This document shows positions 55,361 to 62,159 of a stretch of DNA of 62,159 nt, piece by piece. The stretch is from Dictyobacter arantiisoli. Lineage in GTDB: Bacteria > Chloroflexota > Ktedonobacteria > Ktedonobacterales > Ktedonobacteraceae. A model generated the notes under the pieces. That model was not told the DNA's origin. It did no database searches and saw nothing but the letters and a program-made list of their open reading frames with translations. The stretch lies in assembly GCF_008326305.1 (NCBI RefSeq), contig NZ_BIXY01000037.1, forward strand, positions 1-62,159, read 5' to 3'. The first letter of the stretch is position 1. Each line of letters opens with the position of its first letter. Made by a program: the position numbers and the translations under genes.

Positions 55361-55554
55361 TCTGAGCAAAAAATCATTGCCAATGAATTCATGGAACAAT
55401 ATATATCAATATGTATGTAATCCATGAAAAACACATGGGAGACAGGGATATGTTTATTCTGTATAGTCCTACCTGAGACTGATGCCGATACAGTATAAGC
55501 AAAGAATACTCCCAACGTAGTTATCTTTATTCCTTTATACAAGGAGAAATCTTC

Positions 55555-57252
55555 ATGCGATCGACCAAAAAGTCAGCCCTGGGAATCATCACAACAATGC
55601 TGGTTCTCCTGGGTGTCGTGCTGAGCGCCTGTGGCGGCAGTGGTTCCTCGTCGACCCCAACCGCAACTCCCGTCTTTAACTATCCACTGGCAGGAATTGC
55701 AGACCTTGCCACCTTTGATCCTGCTATGGCAACAGACCAACTCTCCTCACAGGCCATTAATATGGTATTCGTCGGCCTGGTTTCGTTGAATGCAGATCAG
55801 AAAGTTATTCCAGAACTGGCCCAATCCTGGACCACCAGTAAGGATGGCTTGACCTGGACATTCAAATTGAAACCCGGTTTGAAGTTTAGCGATGGCAAAC
55901 CTCTGACCTCAACTGATGTTGTCTATAGCCTGGATCGCGCCTTATCCAAGGATCTCAACTCCCCTGCGTCACCCAGCTATTTGAATCTGATCAAAGACTC
56001 AGACAAACGTCTGGGTGGCACGATCAATACGCTCATCGGTGATAGCCTGCTTGCGCCAGATGCCAGCACAGTGGCCATCAAAATCAACAAGCCAGCCAGT
56101 TACTTCCTGGCCTCGTTGACCTACTCGACCGCTTTTGTGGTTGAGAAAAGCTTGATCGATCAGTATGGCAACAAAAACTTCACCGACCATTTAACCACAG
56201 GCGGCGGTAGTGGCCCATACAAGGTTCAAGAATACAAGCACGGCAAAGACATCATCTTCGTGCCTAATCCGAACTATGAAGGACCAAAGGCGACGGTTAA
56301 AGTCGTATCAACCTTCTACAAAACCGCTGAAACAGCTTTCCAGGCGTATCAGAATGGACAGGTCGATCAGGCGGCAGTGCCGTCTCCGGATCTGGCTCAG
56401 GTAAAAAACTCCAAAGAGTATCACATTGTCCCTATTCTCTCAATTTTCTACTATGGACTAAATTATCTGTCCAAACCCTTCGACAATATTCATATCCGCC
56501 AGGCCTTCGCCCTCGCGCTGAACAAAGACCAGATCAACAAGACTGCCTGGAGAGGCATTAATGTGCCAACCAATCATATCGTTCCTCAAGGCATGCCTGG
56601 TTATAATGAAAACCTGAAAGGTGTCGACGGCACCACCAGCACCGCAGGTAATGCAACGATGGCTAAGCAATTGTTCACACAAGGTTTGAAGGAAGAAGGC
56701 TATGCTAACGCGGCCGCTCTGCCAACACTCAAATTCCCCTATCAGAGTGGTGGCGCTGACCTTGACAAAGAAATCACTATCGCCACTCAGGAATGGAAAG
56801 ATGTCCTCGGTGTCACAGTGAAGCAAGTTCCCACAGACTTTGAAACGCTAAGCACAGAATTGCCCAAGAACGTTGGCACAGCGAACATTCAGATGTTCCA
56901 GACCGGCTGGGGTGATGATTATCCAGATGCTCAGGACTTCCTGACCCTTCAGTTCGCTGCTGGCTCCCCCAATAACCAGACCAATTATGGTCAGAACCAC
57001 TCAAGCGATGCTGCGGCGCAAGTTGCGGTTCAGAAAGCCCTGACTGCCGCCGATATCGAGCAAGACCCCACCAAGCGCCTGCAGGCATACAATACTGCCG
57101 AGCAACAGTTGATCAACGATGTGGTCTGGCTACCGATCTACCAGAAAGCTCGTTCTCGCGTCTTGAAGTCCTACATTCATGGCCGTGCTTTCAATGCCGG
57201 TGACTTCAATGCGCCTGATGACTGGGCACTGATGACTGTCAGCAGTCACTAG
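55555..57252 (+). CDS. Peptide ABC transporter substrate-binding lipoprotein (family 5), second copy
   Basis: 565 aa. Lipobox VVLSAC (Cys26) followed by a Gly/Ser linker. Family features: LATFDPAMATDQLSSQAINM, FKLKPGLKFSDGKPLTSTDV, KPFDNIHIRQAFALALNKDQ and TNHIVPQGMPGYN. AAGGAGAAA lies before the ATG. It shares many motifs with the first copy, a tandem duplication with separate promoter regions. A terminator follows, so it may be made in excess of the membrane subunits. Confidence 0.95.
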   Translation: MRSTKKSALGIITTMLVLLGVVLSACGGSGSSSTPTATPVFNYPLAGIADLATFDPAMATDQLSSQAINMVFVGLVSLNADQKVIPELAQSWTTSKDGLTWTFKLKPGLKFSDGKPLTSTDVVYSLDRALSKDLNSPASPSYLNLIKDSDKRLGGTINTLIGDSLLAPDASTVAIKINKPASYFLASLTYSTAFVVEKSLIDQYGNKNFTDHLTTGGGSGPYKVQEYKHGKDIIFVPNPNYEGPKATVKVVSTFYKTAETAFQAYQNGQVDQAAVPSPDLAQVKNSKEYHIVPILSIFYYGLNYLSKPFDNIHIRQAFALALNKDQINKTAWRGINVPTNHIVPQGMPGYNENLKGVDGTTSTAGNATMAKQLFTQGLKEEGYANAAALPTLKFPYQSGGADLDKEITIATQEWKDVLGVTVKQVPTDFETLSTELPKNVGTANIQMFQTGWGDDYPDAQDFLTLQFAAGSPNNQTNYGQNHSSDAAAQVAVQKALTAADIEQDPTKRLQAYNTAEQQLINDVVWLPIYQKARSRVLKSYIHGRAFNAGDFNAPDDWALMTVSSH

Positions 57253-57311
57253 CCCTTCAGCCCGCAATGGGGCGCACAAAGACATGCTTTGAGTGCCTCT
57301 ATTGCACCCTC

Positions 57312-57352
57312 AGGGATAGCGAAACAGCAGTGTTTTCACTATCCCTACTTTT
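57312..57352 (+). terminator. Rho-independent terminator after the second binding-protein gene
   Basis: AGGGATAG / CTATCCCT stem, extended with GAAAC/GTTTTC-like pairing, followed by ACTTTTTT. A classic shape that separates the binding-protein gene from the permease genes. Confidence 0.8.
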
Positions 57353-57813
57353 TTCGTACTATCTACTATAAGAAGAAAAAAACAGACAGCAAAGTAAGAA
57401 AAGGTTCTATGTCAGGTAGAGATACTGCATGGATAGGGAGACGTAAAAAGAGTGATACTATTCTCCCTCCAATAGCTACTCGCCTTGACAATACTGGTGG
57501 CCTCACATAAAATAGCAAAAAATCTGGCTCATGTATCGATATCGGCATCTCGGTTGAACAGGGTAAACCAGGCGAATGTGCCATCGCTTCCAGTATTCCT
57601 GGCGCAACCAACCGCAGAAGATACAAGAGAAAGGTCCCTTACGTTATCTGGTTCAAGGATGGCGAGCAACATGTGGTATGCAACACAGAACAACACTTAA
57701 GCGTACAATGATCCACTTTAACACGTAGCTGTTTCTTATTCTAAGTACCTTACTGTACATGCAAACCATTGTTTACCACCTCAAGTATGTAACGAGGGAG
57801 TAGAAGGTTCAAA
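57353..57813 (+). other. Gene-free stretch before the first permease gene
   Basis: A frame without a start (about 57511-57711) ends VPYVIWFKDGEQHVVCNTEQ.. and looks protein-like, maybe a gene remnant; the evidence is too weak to call it. GAGGGAG and AGAAGG before 57814 are the permease ribosome site. No clear promoter seen. Confidence 0.3.
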
Positions 57814-58773
57814 ATGGCTCAATTTTTTATTAAAAGGCTGATCGGCCTTGTTTTCGTCCTGCTGGGCGTGACTTTCATCACGTTCATCTTCGGATTTTAC
57901 GCACCAGGCGACCCCATTACGGCTATGCTGGGAAACCACTTCAATCTTGCTGCGTATCTCCGTTTGAAGCATGAGTACGGCTTAGACCTGCCATTGTATC
58001 AACAGTATTACAACTATGTTGTCAATCTCTTACACGGCAATCTGGGTACCTCTTTCACCACGCAGGGACGTGCGGTATGGGATATTTTGAGCACAGGAGT
58101 GCCAACATCGTTGGAACTGGGCTTCTGGGGATTGTTACTACAGATCCTTATTGGTGTGCCACTGGGCATTCTGTCTGCACTCAAAGCAGGAACCTGGCTT
58201 GATACGCTCAGTATGACAAGTGCTATTTTCCTCTTTGCCATTCCTTCCTTTATTCTGGCCACGCTCTTTCAGGTCGTGATTGTCTATCTTCACCTCCACT
58301 TTGGAGTGAGTTGGCCGGTTGCTGGCTGGGGCAATACCTGGCAATATGGCTGGTCAGACATTCAATTCAAACTGGCTCCGGTGATCATCTATGCGGCAAC
58401 CGGTATGGCTTATTTTGTACGTCTGACACGTACCAGCACATTAGAAGTGCTCCGCAAGGATTACATTCGCACTGCTCGGGCTAAAGGATTGAAAGAGCGC
58501 GTGGTTATTTACCGTCATTCGCTTCGCAATGCCTTAATTCCAATCATCACAGTGCTCGGTGTCTCCCTTGGCTTTCTGGTCACAGGAGCATTCTTTATTG
58601 AGACAGTCTTTAACATCTCAGGTATCGGCTATATTACCATCCAATCCATCACGACACGCGACTATCCAGTTATTCAGGCGACGACCGTCCTACTGGCAAG
58701 CGCGGTCGTGTTGGGGAACCTGATTTCCGATCTGCTCTACACGGCTGTAGATCCTCGCATTAAAATTTCATAG
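57814..58773 (+). CDS. Peptide ABC transporter permease (DppB/OppB type)
   Basis: 319 aa, six membrane segments. Seen: KRLIGLVFVLLGVTFITFIF at the start, GDPITAMLGNH, the EAA-like loop RTARAKGLKERVVIYRHSLR with NALIPIITVLGVSLGFLVTG, and ITTRDYPVIQATTVLLASAV at the end. It forms the pore with the DppC-type subunit; the next gene starts 11 bp later. Confidence 0.95.
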   Translation: MAQFFIKRLIGLVFVLLGVTFITFIFGFYAPGDPITAMLGNHFNLAAYLRLKHEYGLDLPLYQQYYNYVVNLLHGNLGTSFTTQGRAVWDILSTGVPTSLELGFWGLLLQILIGVPLGILSALKAGTWLDTLSMTSAIFLFAIPSFILATLFQVVIVYLHLHFGVSWPVAGWGNTWQYGWSDIQFKLAPVIIYAATGMAYFVRLTRTSTLEVLRKDYIRTARAKGLKERVVIYRHSLRNALIPIITVLGVSLGFLVTGAFFIETVFNISGIGYITIQSITTRDYPVIQATTVLLASAVVLGNLISDLLYTAVDPRIKIS

Positions 58774-58783
58774 GAGAAGATAA

Positions 58784-59962
58784 TTGGATACACATGATCG
58801 CAATGCAGATAATGCATCAGAATTTATCACTCCTAGCACAAATGCCGTCCAGCCTGAGCAGGAGTTAGACTACCTTCCCGGGCAGCCTGAGCAGGAGTTA
58901 GACTATCTTCCCGAGCAGCCTGAGAGCGATAAAGCATCATTGATCATTGAAGCCGCAGAATTGACACCTGATGTGGTGATTGATCACAAGAAGCAAGCCA
59001 AAAAACCGTTAACTCCATTTCAAGAATCACTGCAACGTTTCCGGCGTGACAAACGCGCCATAGTGAGCCTGGTTATGATTACCTTGATCGTAGTAATCGC
59101 TCTCTTTGGACCATTCATCTACCAGCACATCGGCGGCCCCTATACCAGCGGCGTAAACAGCAAAGTGATTGGACCTGGTGCGTATCATACCTTTGATCAT
59201 CAGGAGCTAGACCGCACCGATGAATTGCCTTCCGCGCAGTACTGGCTGGGCACCGATGGGTTGGGACGCGATATCTTCGCTCGTATGATGCAGGGTATGT
59301 TGATCTCGATTATTGTTGCAGTTGCCGTTGAAGTGGTGAATGTCGTCCTTGGTATCCTTATCGGCGTGCTGGCTGGCTATTATGGTGGTTGGATTGATCA
59401 ATTTCTAGCCCGTCTGGCGGACCTGCTGTTCGCCTTTCCTGGTTTACTCTTCGTGATCCTGGTAGCGGGTATCCTTGGCAGCTGGGCCGACGATAATCTC
59501 AGCAAAATTCCTGTCATGGGAGCAAATGGGAATGCACGCCTGTTGCTCGTTTCGATGGCACTGGCCTTTACAGCCTGGCCGTTGATGGCTCGCTATGTCC
59601 GTGGTCAGACAATGCAATTGCGTGAGCAACAATTCGTTGAGGCCGCCAAAACCTCAGGCACCAGGGATTCTACGATCATCCTGCGCCACATTGTGCCGAA
59701 TCTTTTCAGTATCGTGATGGTCGCATCCACGCTCGATATTTCAGGGACCATCGTGGGTGAAGCAGGCATCAGTTATCTGGGCCTGGGCGTACAACCTCCC
59801 GGTTCTAGCCTTGGTCTGATGATTTCGGACGCCTCTGCATCACTGGAAGCCTATCCCTGGGAACTTCTTGTCCCAGCCTTGACACTTGTTATCATCGTGT
59901 TATCATTCTCATTTATAGGTGATGGATTACGCGACGCTTTTGATCCACACTCAAAAGACTAA
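58784..59962 (+). CDS. Peptide ABC transporter permease (DppC/OppC type) with long N-terminal extension
   Basis: 392 aa. Begins at TTG with GGAG 7-8 bases upstream. The first 90 residues are polar and carry a duplicated 11-residue unit (QPEQELDYLPG), from a 33-bp tandem repeat at 58850-58882 and 58883-58915. Then the core: RFRRDKRAIVSLVMITLIVV, LGTDGLGRDIFARMMQG, the EAA loop EAAKTSGTRDSTIILRHIVP, and GEAGISYLGLGVQPPGSSLG. The extension is probably cytoplasmic and not needed for the core fold. Confidence 0.94.
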   Translation: MDTHDRNADNASEFITPSTNAVQPEQELDYLPGQPEQELDYLPEQPESDKASLIIEAAELTPDVVIDHKKQAKKPLTPFQESLQRFRRDKRAIVSLVMITLIVVIALFGPFIYQHIGGPYTSGVNSKVIGPGAYHTFDHQELDRTDELPSAQYWLGTDGLGRDIFARMMQGMLISIIVAVAVEVVNVVLGILIGVLAGYYGGWIDQFLARLADLLFAFPGLLFVILVAGILGSWADDNLSKIPVMGANGNARLLLVSMALAFTAWPLMARYVRGQTMQLREQQFVEAAKTSGTRDSTIILRHIVPNLFSIVMVASTLDISGTIVGEAGISYLGLGVQPPGSSLGLMISDASASLEAYPWELLVPALTLVIIVLSFSFIGDGLRDAFDPHSKD

Positions 59963-59983
59963 TTACTAGGCGGAGATAGATAT

Positions 59984-60961
59984 ATGGCAGCAAACTTGCT
60001 GGAAGTAAACAACTTAAAAACCTACTTCTATACGAGAGGAGGCGTGATCAAAGCGGTTGATGATGTCTCGTTCGTGATGAAACCCGGTGAAACACTGGGT
60101 GTAGTAGGAGAAAGTGGCTCGGGCAAAAGCGTCACTGCGCTTTCAGTTATGCGCTTGATCGCCAATCCTCCGGGAAAAATTGTTGGTGGGGATATCATCT
60201 TCAATGGCGAGAGTATTTTGCAGAAAAGCATGGATGATCTGACTGAATTGCGCGGTAGCAAAATCTCAATGATTTTCCAGGACCCGATGACCTCACTCAA
60301 TCCGGTCTTCACGGTTGGCTACCAGATTGCTGAGACCGTGAAACGACACCGCAAAGATGTCAATAACGATCAGGCCTGGAGACGCGCGGTCGAAATGCTT
60401 GATCTGGTCCGTATCCCTGATGCGAAGAAGCGTGCAAAGGCTTATCCGCATGAGTTTAGTGGTGGCATGCGTCAGCGTGTGATGATCGCGATTGCCCTGG
60501 CCTGTAATCCACAACTCCTGATCGCTGATGAGCCAACAACCGCGCTCGACGTGACCATTCAGGCTCAAGTACTTGAGCTCATGAAAGGACTCTCACAGGA
60601 GTTTGGCACCGCCGTCATGCTGATTACTCACGATCTGGGTGTGGTAGCTGGCACATGCCAACATGTCAATGTTATGTATGCAGGGCATATCGTAGAGTCG
60701 GCACCCGTCAAGCAAATATTTGATACCCCGGCACATCCCTACACCGTTGGGCTGTTGCAGTCGATCCCGCGTGTGGATGACTTACGTGGCACACGTCTGA
60801 CTCCGATCCCTGGTCAGCCACCCGACATGGTGAATCCCCCGCAAGGATGCCCCTATGCCGCGCGTTGTCCGAAGGTTCAGGCTCGTTGTCGCCAGGAACG
60901 ACCAGAACTGATGCAAGTTAGTCGTGGCGAACAATTAGCGGCCTGCTTCTATCCAAACTAG
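59984..60961 (+). CDS. Peptide ABC transporter ATPase (DppD/OppD type)
   Basis: 325 aa. Walker A GESGSGKS, Q-loop FQDPMTSLNPVFTVG, signature FSGGMRQRVMIAIALA, Walker B LLIADEPTTALDVT, and His switch LITHDLGVV. The C-terminal oligopeptide domain has PPQGCPYAARCPKVQARC. Follows the permease by 21 bp and pairs with the DppF-type ATPase. Confidence 0.96.
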   Translation: MAANLLEVNNLKTYFYTRGGVIKAVDDVSFVMKPGETLGVVGESGSGKSVTALSVMRLIANPPGKIVGGDIIFNGESILQKSMDDLTELRGSKISMIFQDPMTSLNPVFTVGYQIAETVKRHRKDVNNDQAWRRAVEMLDLVRIPDAKKRAKAYPHEFSGGMRQRVMIAIALACNPQLLIADEPTTALDVTIQAQVLELMKGLSQEFGTAVMLITHDLGVVAGTCQHVNVMYAGHIVESAPVKQIFDTPAHPYTVGLLQSIPRVDDLRGTRLTPIPGQPPDMVNPPQGCPYAARCPKVQARCRQERPELMQVSRGEQLAACFYPN

Positions 60962-60979
60962 CATAATTTGAGGAAAACT

Positions 60980-61984
60980 ATGGTACAAGAAGTTCAAACT
61001 CCTAAAAACGCGGGGACCACACTCGTTGATGTCAAGGGGCTCAAAGTACACTTCCCTATCAAAGGGGGCATCCTGGGGCGCACTGTAGGCCAGGTAAAAG
61101 CGGTTGATGGCGTTGATCTCTTTGTGCGCCGTGGTGAGACTCTGGGTCTGGTCGGTGAAAGCGGTTGTGGAAAATCCACCACAGGCCGCGCCATTCTGCA
61201 ATTGATCAAGCCAACCGAAGGAACCGTCAAACTGGATGGTGTTGAACTGACAACGCTACCCGCCAACGAGATCCGTCGCAAACGCTCCACTATGCAGATG
61301 GTCTTTCAGGACCCCTATAGCTCTCTAGATCCCCGTTATACCATCGGACAGATCATTGCGGAACCACTCGAGAATTTCAAACGCGGCAATAGCAAAGAAA
61401 TTCAAGAGAATGTCGCCAGCCTGATGGAGACGGTCGGCCTCAATCCTTATTATGTGAACCGCTTCGCCCACGAGTTCAGCGGTGGTCAACGTCAGCGTAT
61501 CGGTATTGCCCGCGCACTGGCCTTAAATCCATCCTTTGTCGTCGCGGACGAACCGGTCTCAGCCCTGGACGTCTCGATTCAGGCACAGGTCTTGAATCTG
61601 CTGCAGGATCTACAGGGTAAATTAGGACTGACCTATCTCTTCGTGGCCCACAACCTTTCCGTGGTGAAACACATCAGTGATCGTGTCGCCGTTATGTATC
61701 TGGGCCGTATTGTAGAGCTTGCCAAGAGCGAAAGCCTGTACGAAACCCCCTTACATCCTTACACACAGGCTCTGCTCTCAGCCATTCCAGTGCCAGATCC
61801 TGAAGTTGAGCTACGCCGTAAACGCATCATCCTTGAAGGTGACGTTCCCAGTCCGGTCAATCCTCCAAGTGGCTGCAATTTTCATCCACGTTGTTGGAAA
61901 GCGCAGGCTATTTGTAGTGAAGTCATTCCGCAACTCGAAGAAAAGCAAGCCAACCACTACGCTGCTTGCCACTTCCCTGGCTAA
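60980..61984 (+). CDS. Peptide ABC transporter ATPase (DppF/OppF type)
   Basis: 334 aa. Start at 60980 after GAGGAAA. Walker [17 protein letters not shown]-loop [15 protein letters not shown], signature [16 protein letters not shown], Walker [14 protein letters not shown], switch VAHNLSVV, and C-terminal [18 protein letters not shown]. Last gene of the operon; a strong palindrome follows. Confidence 0.96.
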   Translation: MVQEVQTPKNAGTTLVDVKGLKVHFPIKGGILGRTVGQVKAVDGVDLFVRRGETLGLVGESGCGKSTTGRAILQLIKPTEGTVKLDGVELTTLPANEIRRKRSTMQMVFQDPYSSLDPRYTIGQIIAEPLENFKRGNSKEIQENVASLMETVGLNPYYVNRFAHEFSGGQRQRIGIARALALNPSFVVADEPVSALDVSIQAQVLNLLQDLQGKLGLTYLFVAHNLSVVKHISDRVAVMYLGRIVELAKSESLYETPLHPYTQALLSAIPVPDPEVELRRKRIILEGDVPSPVNPPSGCNFHPRCWKAQAICSEVIPQLEEKQANHYAACHFPG

Positions 61985-62013
61985 GCAGGCTATATCCCTA
62001 TCTCCACACGGGT

Positions 62014-62055
62014 CACCCCGAATTGTTCGAACCGATGTTCGAACAATTCGGGGTG
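62014..62055. terminator. Terminator-like palindrome after the dpp-type operon
   Basis: A 19-bp perfect stem (62014-62032 / 62037-62055) with a CGAT loop, 30 bases after the last stop codon. It has no T-run, so it may instead protect the transcript end or be a repeat of the same palindromic kind as others here. Confidence 0.6.
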
Positions 62056-62159
62056 GTAGAAAAAGCAAGAGAAAAGAATGGATGATGCTCAATCCAGAGC
62101 CGGCTCAAGGCCCAACGAAGTCGATATAATGGTACGATGGTTTCTTTTAGCTTCTTTCC

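Noticed and set aside
57485-57711. Short frames before the first dpp-type permease, one of them protein-like
   Set aside because: The protein-like frame has no start codon and the frame with a start lacks a ribosome site; at most a relic.
1-62159. tRNA, rRNA or CRISPR arrays
   Set aside because: No T-loop GTTCRANYC with a matching cloverleaf, no rRNA signature and no regularly spaced repeats were found by eye; a tRNAscan or CRISPR search would be decisive.
1-62159. Sigma-54 promoters (TGGCAC-N5-TTGCA) for the rpoN in this window
   Set aside because: Several TGGCAC words occur, but none with TTGC at the right distance in an intergenic region.

Overview
The window looks like chromosomal DNA from a Chloroflexi bacterium of the Ktedonobacteria type. 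This is an inference from gene style: a Ser/Thr kinase fused to WD40 repeats beside a giant NACHT-HEAT protein, long TPR proteins, a MurT/GatD pair as in organisms with Gram-positive-like walls, an IS66-type transposase start typical of that group, moderate GC, and many intergenic palindromes. No rRNA, tRNA or CRISPR array was recognised.

Layout. 0-8.9 kb is an accessory zone: a sugar ABC permease with no visible start, an amidohydrolase / TetR / EthD group with two matching operators, a deletion-fused 2-oxoacid dehydrogenase pseudogene, an AlkZ-like winged-helix gene, and a DHA2 drug exporter divergent from a WYL regulator. 8.9-16.3 kb is a minus-strand signalling pair (1752-aa NACHT-HEAT protein, then a kinase-WD40 protein). 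16.6-20.9 kb is an envelope cluster (family 3 hexosaminidase, small membrane protein, flippase, aat). 20.9-26.9 kb holds ctaG, glycerate kinase, a 66-aa protein, and a LysR / flavin-fold protein / Bcr exporter group.

26.9-29.5 kb is a decay zone: a Tn3-family transposase remnant, rnpB on the minus strand, a broken flippase tail, and a 977-bp IS66-type element with terminal repeats, an 8-bp target duplication, only the start of a transposase, and an unrecognised cargo gene.

29.6-47.4 kb is core-like: selD-rnc, rpoN with a zinc ribbon, rqcH, gmk-glpX, an isocitrate dehydrogenase-type gene, topA, murT-gatD, a ClpX-type zinc-finger protein, hpf and nrdR with a tiny coupled leader ORF. 47.5-53 kb carries a cyclic-nucleotide-binding protein and a TPR gene followed by two unrecognised genes. 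53.4-62 kb is an oligopeptide/dipeptide ABC transport locus with two paralogous binding lipoproteins, two permeases and two ATPases.

The most notable unexplained structures are a dispersed palindromic repeat family (1.0, 35.2, 37.4 and 37.65 kb, with a vestige at 21.9 kb) whose hairpin arms change together between copies; a nested 190-nt inverted-repeat structure at 53.1-53.3 kb that may be a structured RNA; and the IS66-type element with cargo.
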